This document shows positions 33,498 through 44,476 of a stretch of 64,000 nt of DNA, piece by piece (the first letter of the stretch is position 1; each line of letters begins with the position of its first letter). Where the stretch lies: assembly GCA_014529385.2 (NCBI GenBank), contig CM043959.1, positions 86,992,529 to 87,056,528 on the forward strand. Direction: 5' to 3'. A program made the translations under genes and the position numbers. The notes under the pieces are model-generated. The model searched no databases. It worked only from the letters and a program-made list of their open reading frames with translations, and was not told the origin of the DNA. This stretch comes from Adiantum capillus-veneris (lineage: Eukaryota > Streptophyta > Polypodiopsida > Polypodiales > Pteridaceae).

Positions 33498-36260
33498 ATG
33501 AACATGGACCGTGCTGATGTAGTTTTAGGATGGGAGTGGCTGCATGGTTTAGGAAACACATTGCACACTAGTTATGAACACAACTCCTTATCCTTCATGG
33601 CCAATGGTAAACATGTGCTTTTTCTTGGTGAGAAAAATATACCTTATGCACCTCTTATATGTACAACCGAGCTTTCTATTTTGCAGAAAGCAGATTTAAT
33701 AGATGAAGTATTTTTGTGTTACTGCTTGTCTCCAAGTCTTGTGAATTCTCAAGAGCAAAGTGCAGTGAATTCTAGTAATGGTATGCAAAGTGCAATGAAT
33801 TCTACTGATAAACAAAGTATTAACAAATCTAACGAGCAAAGTGCTCTCAATTTTAATTCTATAGAGCAATGAGCAACTGTTGTAAAACAAACATTACAGG
33901 AATTACAAGATTTTCCATCCCAACATAACTCTAGTTTACTTTCTCCTTTTGCACGGCAAAAGCTGACTCACTTACTCGCGGAGTATAGTGATGTGTTCTC
34001 GAATGATTTACCACCGGGTTTATGCCCTACACGTGATGTGCAGCATGGCATAGATGTCTTGCTAGGCACTAAACCGGTGAGTAAACCACCTTATCGTATG
34101 AGTGCTAAAGAAGCCAAGGAGGTTGAGAGTCAGTTGACTGACTACCTCACTCGTGGTTTCATTAGACCTAGCACTTCGCCTTGGGCATCACCAATTCTAT
34201 TGGTAAAAAAGAAAGATGGTACTATGTGCATGTGCATAGATTATCACGGATTAAATGCGATAACCATCAAGAACAAGTATCCTCTACCTTGAGTGGATGA
34301 GTTGTTTGATCAACTCCACGGGGCAAGATACTATACAAAGATAGAGATACTATACAAAGATAGATCTTAATTCAGGATACCACCATGTGCGTATCCTATT
34401 GCAAGATATCTCCAAAACTGCCTTTAGAACACGGTTCGGGCATTTTGATTTTTTGGTTATGCCTTTTGGCCTAACCTAATGATCCAGCTGCATTTATGAC
34501 ACTCATGGATAGTGTCTTACGTCCCTATGCAAACCCTGACTGGAACAAAATCTTCCATGTCCATGTGGATGCATCAGTCTATGTTGTAGGATGCATATTA
34601 GCTTGACCTGGAGAGAAAAAAATGGATTTTCCCATTTGTTACTCTAGTAGGCAGCTAAACAACGTAGAGAAGAATTATACCACTACGAAAAGAGAAGGCC
34701 TAGGAATGATATATGCCGTCAAAAAGTCTAGACACTATCTTCGTGCGAACAAGTTTTTTTTCTTTGTAGGCCACCAAGCACTATTGTACCTAGTCAACAA
34801 ACCTTGCAATACGGGAAGGATTGTTCGTTGGTTTATTATATCTTGGAGAATTTGTTGTGGTTTTCCTTGATGACATTCTCATTTACAATAAGACTGAAGA
34901 TGAATACAGAACACTTATGATTAGTGTTCGAACAGCTACGAGCTCACGTGCTGTATGATAAGCAAAGCAAGTGCAATTTCTTTAAAACAAAGATACATTA
35001 CCTTGGTCATGTTGATTTCTTATTCTGGCATCAAAATGGACACTACCAAGGTCGCTGCCATTCTTCGATGGCCACATCCCAACACGGTTGAGGAGCTTCA
35101 AATATTTTTAGGCATGGCTGGATTTTATCGATAATATATTCGTGATTATGCCAAAATTGTTGTTCCTATGACTGATCAACTTTTTGCAAAAGGTAAGACT
35201 TTTTCTTGGGAAGAAGCCCAAAAACGCAGTTTCGAACAACTCAAGGTAGCTATAGCCACTGCTCCCATCCTAGCAATCGTCGACCCACTTAAGCCGTTTG
35301 TGGTAGAGACTGATGCTAGTGATAAAGCAATTGGTGCGGTACTTCTCTAGGAGGGAAGACCTCTAGCCTTTGAAAGTAAAAAGCTAGATAGAGCTCAACA
35401 GAATTGTTTTGTCTATGAGAGAGAGCTCTATGCCATAATTCACACTTTACGAAAGTGGCGACACTATTTATATGGTGCCAAGTTTGAAGTAGTTTTTGAC
35501 CATGAGAGTATCAAATGGTTTACTACTCAAACGGACTTGAAGGGCTGTAAAGCTAGATGAGACTACTTATACATATATTGGAATTTGCTTATAATAGTTC
35601 AAAGCATGTGACTACAGGGTTTAGTCCATTTATGCTTTTGTATGGATTTCAACCTAGATCACCCGTTACGGTGGGGTTGGATAAGGAGAAGATACAACAA
35701 GCAAAGGATTTTCTCCAAGACCATTTTGACATGCTTCGAGTTGCTTGACAAAATGTTAAGCAAGCTCAAGATTGGTATAAGAAGTACGCATATGAACATC
35801 ATCGTCTTGCTACTTTCAAAGAAGGAGACAAGGTTTTCCTCAAAGTTCCGGAGCATTCAGAAAGTCTGAAGATGGGAAAAGTTGCTAAACTTTCACCATG
35901 CTATTGTGGACCGTTTACCATTCTCAAACGTATAGGTCAAGTGGCATATAAGTTAGCTCTTCCAAAGCACTCACGAGTTCGTTCTGTTTTTCATGTTAGC
36001 CGTTTACGAAAACAGCTAGGAACAGAATGATAATGTCATTGACATAGGTGTGCTAGTTGACCTTATCGAACCGCCAAGCATCCCTCATGAGCCCAAAAAG
36101 ATTTTGGATTCTCATGAGCTTCGCACCAGACATCATGTCAAACGACAGGTGTTGGTAAAATGGCTAGATAGACCTGAAGAAGGTTCTACATGGGAGAATG
36201 TCTCCGCACTTAGGAAACGTTTTCCTACATTCGTTTTCGAGGACGAAAACGATTCTCCAA
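33498..36260 (+). pseudogene. C pol: broken protease, reverse transcriptase, RNase H, integrase tail
   Basis: In order: protease end DVVLGWEWL (33525); Asn/Ser/Gln-rich repeats (33740-33870); RT with [16 protein letters not shown] and KNKYPLP then a stop (34290); a 19-bp tandem duplication near 34328-34364 breaking YTKIDLN; RT up to LMDSVLRPYA (34530); a foreign RNase H segment (34535-34845, see finding); RT resumes at FVVVFLDDILIYNKTEDE (about 34851); thumb and own RNase H (DASDKAIGAVLL at 35312); a jump at about 35550 directly to the integrase end LEFAYNSSKHVTTGFSPF; YCGPF and HVSRLRKQL; chromodomain-like tail VLVKWLDRPEEGSTWENVSAL. The integrase zinc module and catalytic core are absent. 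Confidence 0.8.
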
Positions 36261-36271
36261 GGGGGGGTAAA
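36259..36271 (+). other. C polypurine tract
   Basis: AAGGGGGGG followed by TAAA directly before the 3' LTR start TGTAAGG. Confidence 0.75.
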
Positions 36272-36390
36272 TGTAAGGACATGGGTCCTACGGGCAAGGC
36301 CACCGGCACGGTCGGACAGTGTGTACGCTAGGGAGAGGCTATAAGATAGCACAGTTGGGTGGAGACTAGCACACGCATTACCACCGCCCT
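36272..36390 (+). repeat. C 3' LTR
   Basis: About 107-119 bp, counterpart of 31148-31240. Confidence 0.7.
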
Positions 36391-36395
36391 TTGAT

Positions 36396-37493
36396 TGATA
36401 AAAGAACCAGTGAGAATTAATCTGCCAAAAAGACTATTGGACATTCAAAAGGTCCAATGAGAAATAAGCAGCCCACAAATTTGCTTAACTCCTATTGGCC
36501 AGAAAACTACAAGGTCCAATAAGAATTTAGATAATTAAATTAATTATGTAAGCTTTTACAAAAGGGGAAAAGGGTGGACACTTGTCACAAGGCTCGTGAC
36601 TTGGCATCTCAAATGCTATTGGCTAAGCTTTTCAAGGGCCAATAGGGAGCCAACATGAGTAAAAATCTTTCTCAAATGCTGTTGGCTAAGCTTTTCAAGG
36701 GCCAATAGGATGCCAGCAAGAGTAAATTGGAGAAGGGGTCGCCCAAGAAGAGAGAGAAGCCTCAATTTTGCCTAACACAACTGGACACACACTCGCACAA
36801 CTCATGTGTGGAGTAAGAACTCCATCTCCTTCTCCAAGCTTCAATGGAAAGCTCATCATCTACTCCAAGCTTGTGAGAAGGGAGGCCTACACCAACAACT
36901 CTTGGCTTTGTGATGCAAATCCAACCAAGATCCAAGCTCCAATGCACGCTCCTCTACCATGCTAATTACTAAGCTATGCTAAGATTTTATGAGTGATTAT
37001 GTGAGGAGACATACTTCTTTCTCGTAAGAATACTTTTTCTTCCTCTACATCTAGTCTCATACCCTGCTAGCTCTCACCATCTTCAAAGGTGTGTGAGGTC
37101 TTGGGTCTGAGACCGCAAGGGAATTCATGTTACGTGTTATCACGTGTAAGTTTGGTGCATGAAGCTTCCGTCTTCATTGCACCAATGAGTTTTTACCAAG
37201 GAACACAGAGAATTGTATTGTACAAAGTCTCTCTTAATGGGAGAAGCTATAATACAAATGCCTAATGGAGGGGGGACCGGTCCATGTAAATCCGGTCCTC
37301 AATAGTTGTCAATTGTTCTATCTCTCTCCCTCTTTCAAGTATTGTTATGCCAAACTAATTAGGTGTTATGCTAATGTTGTTATCTCCAACCAAGCACTCT
37401 TCTATGCTCATTAGGAACTTGCTCTTAATGAAATGCTCACTATGTTAAGTTATTTTCCGCTACACACAAGTTACTAGGCCATTAAATGCTACA
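36396..37493 (+). repeat. E 5' LTR, second part
   Basis: Continues the E LTR after C and ends GCTACA at 37493. It contains a 63-bp tandem duplication (TCTCAAATGCT at 36607 and 36670). From 36871 it matches the 3' LTR. Total LTR length without C is about 1.63 kb. Confidence 0.8.
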
Positions 37494-37494
37494 T

Positions 37495-37506
37495 TGGTAT
37501 TAGAGC
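37495..37506 (+). other. E primer-binding site (initiator Met tRNA type)
   Basis: TGGTATTAGAGC, one mismatch from the iMet complement. The downstream leader AAGAAGAGAGGACC is shared with the D1 leader on the opposite strand. Confidence 0.8.
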
Positions 37507-37970
37507 TATCGGTTTCTCTTTTCTTGCTCAAGAAGAGAGGACCTCAAGCTTGCTACAAATGGTTGGTATTATTAATTGCATGAGGGTAAGTAGAATAGGA
37601 ATTTATTATCCTTGAGGTGTGCCTGCTTGGTGCAGTTAACGAGGTATCACCGTCGACAGCTATGGTCTTAATTATGGAGTCCCAAGGGGCTTGCCTACGA
37701 CTTAACCATTATTGAGCTATTATAAGCTTGACAAAAACCGGTGTTGACTGGGCTATGATAAACCCTCTCTTCTATTCCTTGCAATTAATGATATTTTGAG
37801 CCATGGGTATAGATGCTTGAGTGCTTATCTTTGAAACTAAAGAGGAGTAGCAACTAGGGCTTGAAGTGCCAAAGTACAAGTAAAAATTTAAACCTAAAAC
37901 TTAGTTAGAATGGATGACAATAGTAGAGAGAGTGAAATTAATGTTGATGGCTTTTATTTTGCAATGATCA
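37507..37970 (+). other. E leader, no gene
   Basis: Partly homologous to the D1 leader; no coding sequence is supported. Confidence 0.5.
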
Positions 37971-38623
37971 AGCTAAGGCGCCTCGAAATGTGTCAGAGTT
38001 AAGCTCTTTCTTGGGATATATCAATTTTTATAGACAATTTGTGCACAAGTTTGCTTCTCAGGCATTACCTTTGTATGAACTTACAAAGAAGATGAGCAAG
38101 TTCAGTTGGATTGCTGAATGTGAGGAGAGTTTTCAGAATTTAAAGAATGCTATTATCAATAAGCCGGTCCTTTGACAACCAAATTGGGATGTCATTTTTC
38201 ATGTACACGTCGATGCTTCAGGACTGGCAATGGGAGCAATACTGGCTCAGCTAGAAGGAAGAACTGATTATCCAGTATACTTTGCCAGTTGACAGGTTCA
38301 GTCAGACTGGACAAGGGTATGCAACTACTGAAAGAGAAGCCTTAGGGATGGTTTTCAGTGCTACTAAATTCAGACATTATTTGTTGGGCAAGCTATTTCA
38401 TTTTTATGTGGATCATCAGGCCTTATTATTTCTGATTAATAAAGTCATTATTCAAGGCAGACTGATACGATGGATGATGTTCCTGATGGAATTTGAATTT
38501 GGTATTTTCCAGAAGCCCGGAAAAAACCATTGTGGTGTTGATTTCCTGTCCAGGAGTATGGATGGCTACTCTGAGGCGTCTTTAAGAGACGAGCCAGTGT
38601 GGATGCATAACTATTCCAATTAA
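37971..38623 (+). pseudogene. E pol fragment: RT end and RNase H of a non-D lineage
   Basis: Pieces LSSFLGYINFYRQFVHKFA, WIAECEESFQNLKNAI, then after a stop IFHVHVDASG (about 38193), TEREALGMVFSATKFRHYLL, FYVDHQALLFLINK and GVDFLSRSMDG. The IFHVHVDAS, HQALL.L.NK and R.IRW..FL.EF wording matches element F (49680-49990), not the D1/B chromovirus wording (VQCDASG). So the fragment seems to come from an F-like element although the LTRs are D-like. Confidence 0.7.
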
Positions 38624-38717
38624 CAACTGCAAAATCAACTGATCCAGAATTGTATGAGGTATATCAGTTTCTTTCTAAGGGAGGATTCCCAGACAACTGG
38701 ACTCAGAATTAGAAGAT

Positions 38718-39396
38718 TTGTGAGAAGGGAGGCCTATACCAACAACTCTTGGCTTTGTGATGCAAATCCAACCAAGAGCCAAGCTCCAATGCATGCTCAT
38801 CTCCTCTACCATGCTAACTACAAACCCATGCTAAGCTTTTATGAGTGATTATGTGAGGAGACATACTTCCATCTAGTCTCATACCCTACTAGCTCTCACC
38901 ATCTTCGAAGGTGTGTGAGGTCTTGGGTCTGAGACTGCGAGGGAATTGATGTTACGTGTTATCACGTGTAAGTTTGGTACATGAAGCTTCCATCTTCATT
39001 GCACCAATGAGTTTTTACCAAGGAACACAAAGAATTGTAATGTACAAAGTCTCTCTTAATGGGAGAAGCTATAATACAAATGCCTAATGGAGGGGGGACC
39101 GGTCCATGTAAAGAATTGTAATGTACAAAGTCTCTCTTAATGGGAGAAGCTATAATACAAATGCCTAATGGAGGGGGGACCGGTCCATGTAAATCTGGTC
39201 CTCAATAGTTGTCAATTGTTCTATTTCTCTCCCTCTTTCAAGTATTGTTATGCCAAACTAATTAGGTGTTATGCTAATGTTGCTATCTCCAACCAAGTAC
39301 TCTTCTATGCTCATTAGGAACTTGCTCTTAATGAAATGCTCACTATGTTAAGTTATTTTCTGCTACACACAAGTTACTAGGCCATTAAATGTTACA
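38718..39396 (+). repeat. E 3' LTR, 5'-truncated, with internal 81-bp tandem duplication
   Basis: Matches 36871-37493 of the 5' LTR. The first two-thirds of the LTR and the purine tract are missing. An 81-bp block starting AAAGAATTG is present twice (39029-39109 and 39110-39190); the 5' LTR has one copy. Confidence 0.8.
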
Positions 39397-39401
39397 CTTT
39401 C

Positions 39402-40702
39402 CCTTAGTAACATGGACAATATTATTGTACGCATACTCTAGAAGGGGTAAGTACTTCTCCCATTGTGAGCGTTGATCTACTTTTGTAACATAAGTTTTTA
39501 ATAGATCGAGAATCATAAGATTGGCTATCTCACTTTGGCCATCCGTTTGTGGGTGATAGGCCAAAGAGAAGCTCAATCTTGTACCTAGATTTTCACAGAG
39601 ACCTTTCTAGAAATTACTGGTCATTCTAGGATCTCTATCTAACACGATGGATGTTGGCAATCCATGGTGTTTGAAAATTTGAGATATGAAGAGGGTTTTC
39701 ATTTGGTGTGCCTTAATACTCTTTTTGAAAGGAATAAAGTGTGCTTGCTTGCTAAACCTATTGATTATTGTCTATATTTTAGTATTTCCATGGACAGACT
39801 TGGGTAATCCAAAAATAAAATCCATGGATATACTCCCCCAGGGTGAATTAGGGATTGGCAATGGATGGAGTAATCGAGGTTGCTTCCCTCTTTCTCCAGA
39901 AGCATCACATTGGACCTCAAATGACTTTGAGAGATCCGGAAGCATAAGAACTGGTTCGGAGGTAAGATTCTCTTTGAGCTTGTCAAAAGCATGTTGCTCT
40001 TTAGCAGTCCATGAGTACTTAACGTTCTTCTTTGTTAAGTCATGTAATGGTCCTACTATTTGAGATAATTTTTCTATCAAGCGTCTATAGTATGCACGCA
40101 TACCAATAAAGATTCTTAGCTCATGTAGATTCCTTGGATTAGGCCATGCTTTTATTACCTCCAACTTTGATGGATCCATACGGATACCATCTTGACCTAA
40201 GCATCGAATCTCTTGAAGGAAAAAATCACTCTTCTTTTGATTGATAAAAAGCTTGTTCTCCCTCAAAGCTTGAAAAATTACTTGGAGATGTTGCTTGTGC
40301 TCTTCCAAAGACTTGGAGTAGATGATGATATCATCAAAGAACACTCCAGTGAACTTGCGGTAGGGTCTAAATATTTTCTCCATCAAATGACTGAATGTGG
40401 CCAGTGCATTAGTCAAGCCAAAAGGCATGACTAGATATTCATAAAGACCAAATGTTGTACACAACGTGGTCTTTATGATGTCTTCATTCACTATCCTTAT
40501 TTGATGACAACCACTTTTAAGGTCAATCCTACTGAAGTAGGTCAAACCTTGTAGCTTATCAAACGGATATTCTACCTGACTACGAGAAATCTGTTTTTGA
40601 TAGTGATATGGTTTAGCGCTCGATAGTCCACACACATGCGGTATGTACCACCTTTCTTTTGCACTAAAAGGATTGGAGAACAAAAGGGAGAGGATCTAGG
40701 TT
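39402..40702 (-). pseudogene. D1 pol middle piece: reverse transcriptase fused to integrase core
   Basis: From 40702 downwards: [84 protein letters not shown] and FEVQCDASG (about 39900). It then jumps straight to the integrase core (LLHPLPIPNSPWGSISMDFI). Further down are SLAYHPQTDGQSEIAN, SQWEKYLPLLEYAYNN and VTKGK, ending at the E junction. RNase H beyond its first strand and the integrase HHCC module are deleted; several frameshifts are present. Confidence 0.85.
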
Positions 40703-40981
40703 TGTTGGAGCCCCATTTGTCCAAATGTTGTAATGAGCCCATCTTGTAAAGCATATCAAATTCCCATTTTATGTCAAAGACGTCTTATCATTTTGATCCA
40801 TTCGTCTGGGTTATGTAAAGATTAATCAGTTAGTCAGGACTCAGATTTGTTCCCACTTTGTAATAATGAGTAAGAGAACCCCATGTACATTTTTGAGCTA
40901 AGGTGACTAAAGTATAAAAGTCACCTTAGAACCAGTTTAAAAAAAACATTATTTTGAACATTAATCCTGTGTCGTACGAGT

Positions 40982-41038
<57 letters not shown>

Positions 41039-41657
41039 TCTTATCCTCTTCGCTATGCGCTTCTCCCTCACCGGATTCACGACGTGACTACACCATCGCG
41101 GTAGTCTCTCCGAGAGCTACGCGCCCATGCCACGCATTCACATTTTTGAGCTGTTCGCGATCGATCCTTCCTCGAGCTTGTTTTGCTTGTAAGTAGCACA
41201 AACAGTGTCTGTTTTCAACAATCAAGTGCTTTATGGAATGAGAAAGGGATTAGCTACACATAGATACTCATAAACTAAAGTTTCGCCCACTTTTGGATTA
41301 TGACCTGTTAGTCTATCGCGATTGTATTCGAGATAACTAGGGTTCAAATCTGGTGAGATTAGACTTCTAGGTAAGTATATCCTAGTGAGAGGATGGTGCC
41401 TAGTAAGTTTGATGCGATTCCGAGTTCATTGGAAGTGTAAACGGTGTTGTGAGCGTTTAGGGATAGAGTGGGTTGCATTCTACCAGGGTTAGTGATTGAT
41501 GCATCATAAAAGTGCGTATGTGTAGATTGGTCTCAGCCTGACAAGCTAACGAGATTGCCTACGTGCACCTACGGGTTAGTCGTGTCATCGGATGATAAGT
41601 ATGTTGTCTGTGTCGTGCTTGTGAGCATGAACAGGGGAGTAGTTTTGCCCTAAAACA
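40703..41657 (+). repeat. F 5' LTR
   Basis: 955 bp, TGTTGGAGCC...CCTAAAACA. It contains a (GA)n run at about 40983-41036 and a half-palindrome AGTCTATCGCGA at 41310. By eye it differs from the 3' LTR at roughly eight bases, one 38-bp gap and GA length. Confidence 0.9.
41310..41321. repeat. Half-site of the F palindrome, 5' LTR
   Basis: AGTCTATCGCGA followed by TTG instead of the second arm. Confidence 0.7.
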
Positions 41658-41658
41658 T

Positions 41659-41676
41659 TGGCGCCGCTGCCGGGGA
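41659..41676 (+). other. F primer-binding site (tRNA-Asp type)
   Basis: TGGCGCCGCTGCCGGGGA, one mismatch from the complement of the plant tRNA-Asp(GTC) 3' end as I know it (TGGCGCCGTTGCCGGGGA). Asp-type sites are typical of Athila/Tat elements. Confidence 0.85.
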
Positions 41677-42418
41677 CCGAAGACCTTAAGTAGGGAGATC
41701 TACGTCACTCGTGTGATGGTTAGCTTACTTTAGTCTTGACTAGAGAGAGCTTAAACTTTTAGAACAAGATCCAGGATAGAGTATCCTGAGGTCTAGTGGA
41801 TAGCTGGGAAGCCTGTGTCTTGCCGAGGGTCTGCGACTAGTTAGATTTAGTTAAGTAGGATAATGTGGAGTTATGGTTTTTGGTTTTGAGTGCTTGTTAT
41901 ACTTGTGTAGAAATAGAGTAGAAAAACGTTGTAAAAACGCACAAACAAACAAAAAGAAGAAACAATAAGGCTGTTTGCTTGCCTTGAAAGCAAAACCCAC
42001 ACCATATACCCTTGAAGGGGGTGAAAAGAGTAGACATTGAAATTTATGATCCAACACTCAAGAAAAACATAAAAATTGCTACCAAAACAAACAAAAAGAA
42101 ACAGATGATTCTCATAAGAAAACACTAAGTGACCCTAACAAGTCCAAAAGAGATATAACCATTAGCCTAGGGTAAACTGACTGTGTCATGAGGTACGACT
42201 GATGTTCACAAGTTTAAGATGAAGTGTCATCAAATTTGCATCACTTCAAGTGCAATTGAGTTGTGAATTGCCAGAGAAAAGTGAAATTTGTGAAGTGCTT
42301 GAGTCCAAGGTCAAAATAAGTCCAAACTTCATAAAACTTGGGGGATAGACTTATATGGGCACAGGGAACACAACTATGCAAAAACAGAAAAAAATTAAAT
42401 CCCCATTGCTCTCTGCCT

Positions 42419-42436
42419 AGTCTATCGCAATAGATC
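42419..42436. repeat. F palindrome, degenerate copy
   Basis: AGTCTATCGCAATAGATC: three changes from the 18-bp consensus. Confidence 0.75.
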
Positions 42437-42714
42437 GAGGAAGGTGGTGATTGACTAACAACAAGGAAAAAACCTTTTTACCACAGGTTTAACACATCAA
42501 TACAAGGGTACTCACAAAAATTGAGTGAAACTGAACACCATCTTGACCACAACTTCAAAACTGGTGTTTTAGAGTCTGAATTCAGAGACAAGGGCAAGAA
42601 GGCTTTGGCCAAATGTCCAAACAGTGCCAAAATTTGTCAATGCACTACACAAGGAGAGGTTGAACCAGCTGTGGAGATAAATTGAGAAAAATGCCAATAA
42701 TGGAGAACTTCCCC

Positions 42715-42732
42715 AGTCTATCGCGATAGACT
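42715..42732. repeat. F palindrome, perfect copy
   Basis: AGTCTATCGCGATAGACT, identical to its own reverse complement, followed by AAGG. Confidence 0.95.
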
Positions 42733-43012
42733 AAGGAAACTGCTGCTAAGGACCTTTTCTTTCAAATTTCCCCTAGGGAGAGATTTATCAGAGTCTATAC
42801 AGCACACACACCAAATTTCAAGGCATTTAGACCACTGAAAATCAATTTAAGGCCCAGATAGAGAATCAGGCTCTGACTAAAATACTAAAAAGGGACCAAA
42901 ACCCAACCCAAGTGTCCAAACTTCATAAAACTTGAGGGATAGGCTATAGAGGGTAACTGGAACTCAAGGGTGAAGTCACAATTTTGAATTGACTTGTGCT
43001 GAGCAAATTGTC

Positions 43013-43030
43013 AGTCTATCGCGATAGACT
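43013..43030. repeat. F palindrome, perfect copy
   Basis: AGTCTATCGCGATAGACT, followed by AAGA. Confidence 0.95.
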
Positions 43031-43401
43031 AAGAAAGTTGTGATTCAGACATTTTTTGCAATTTGTGACTATACTGCTAGGACATGCTCTCCATATAGAT
43101 CCCAGCCATCATCTCATATTTGAAATTGGACCACCAGAAGGCCGACTAAGTGGTTGTTGTACATACTTGAAAGATTTTTTGGTAATTCAGGGAAAACCCT
43201 TGTGAACAGACTAACCATCCTTGTGTAGATCCCAGAAGGAGATCATCACAAAGCCGCACAAGAAGGAGTCCAGGTAAGATTTAAGTTTGCAACCCAACTT
43301 TCATTCTTATGTATTTAAGGTCAGGAGCCTTTGTTAAGTCGAGAGCTAAAAGTGTGAAAAGTCAAGTAAGCACCACGTCCACCGAAGAGAGTGTAACTTA
43401 G

Positions 43402-44194
43402 ATGAGACTAGACCCATTAGCACCGATCATTGAAGAGGGTAGTGATACTGACACTTCGTCGGAAAAGTCCTTCTTCGTGATGGGGCGTCAACACCCAGGA
43501 GGTTTCAACGGTGAAGGACTAATGCCAGGGGGGAGCACCTCTTTACATCCTTTAAACGAAACCAAGTTCACTATAATCTTCTTGGAAGGAACTAACTCGA
43601 GGGGAGCCTTAGTTTATTCTGACTATCGGGGACACAAGTGTATTTGTATTGAAGAGAGACTGGCTCAGAGACTAGAGATAATTCGAGTCTATGATGATGG
43701 AGACAGATTTCGAGACGAAAAGGGGAACCACTATCTGATAGTGAGTAACCCTGAGGATTACAACAGATATGGGGATAACGTGGCAAAAAGGAAAATGGTT
43801 TCAGAAACCCAAGAACCGCCTCCTAACATTGATCGACCGGGAGCACTTGCTATGTATGATAAGAAAACAACCAGGGTCCCAACCTATAATGAGAATGTAG
43901 GGATTTACAAGCATGAAAGCGAGGGAATAGTCTCTTACTTTCAATACAAACGAATTAAGCAAAGACAAGGTTCTTTACTTATTTTCTTATGAAACTGCTA
44001 TGGGGAAGGATATTGTTTTTGTTGACAGATACAGGCGAGAATACAAACGTATTCTCCCAGAGGAGGTTGAAAAGGCAACAATTCTGGGAGCATCGACCTA
44101 TGGCCCCGACGAAGTACCAAGAGCCACCTACACCCCTAGCAAGTCGACAAATCCCTTTTCAGAAGAGTATGACGCTACCTCACATTCTACCTGA
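43402..44194 (+). pseudogene. F first frame upstream of gag, unknown role
   Basis: A 196-codon frame (43402-43992) starting MRLDPLAPIIEEGSDTD continues after a frameshift near 43990 as MGKDIVFVDRYRREYKRILP (44000-44194). I recognise no domain. It contains a compact stretch (LVYSDYRGHKCICIEERLA, IIRVYDDGDRFRDEKGNHYL) that could be a small folded module. It may be the N-terminus of gag, since the second part shares the gag frame, or a separate ORF like the extra 5' ORF of Ogre elements. Confidence 0.55.
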
Positions 44195-44476
44195 TAGCCG
44201 ATGTCCAATTACAAGGACCATCCAGCTACTCAGCCATCATTGCAGACATGGCTTCGACAGAGTGCTACATTAGAACAAGACCGAACCCGAGAGGGTTATC
44301 TAACCGCATGAGGGCTAAGGGATTTACAAGAACCACCACTCTATGCACAATATCAAGGAGAGAGTAAGCCAAAGACTCAGGGGTCAACTGAGCCTGGAAG
44401 ACCACCCCGAGAACGAGTTCAGAGAGATGAACCATCTCTCGCGAGAACTGTTAGAAATTATGGCTTAGGAGCACCA

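Larger units (their letters stand above)
31148..36390 (+). mobile_element. Element C: short-LTR gypsy element inserted in the E LTR
   Basis: Runs from TGTAAGGACATGGGTCC (31148) to about 36390, flanked by ttgat (31143-31147 and 36391-36395). It has an iMet-type primer site and purine tract, gag with zinc knuckle, and a pol lacking the integrase core. The right end is uncertain by about 12 bp: the last clear LTR match ends CACGCA at 36378, while the target duplication suggests 36390. Stops, frameshifts and deletions make it inactive. Confidence 0.75.
30618..39396 (+). mobile_element. Element E: plus-strand LTR element inserted in D1
   Basis: Begins TGTCATTAAACC at 30618 and ends GTTACA at 39396, with a perfect 5-bp duplication ctttc at 30613-30617 and 39397-39401. 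The LTR start, leader and internal LTR motifs are related to the D LTR read on the opposite strand, so E and D are sister families. Its 5' LTR holds element C. The internal region is only about 1.2 kb with a borrowed-looking pol fragment, and the 3' LTR is truncated at its 5' side. Non-autonomous. Confidence 0.85.
41677..43401 (+). repeat. F 5' untranslated region built of about 297-bp repeat units
   Basis: 1.7 kb without a gene. Blocks such as TCCAAACTTCATAAAACTTG recur at 42321 and 42915 (594 bp apart). Palindromes at 42419, 42715 and 43013 are 296 and 298 bp apart, so the region is a degenerate array of about 297-bp units. About 95 bp after each palindrome there is a CCAAATTTCA-like block. 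Confidence 0.75.
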
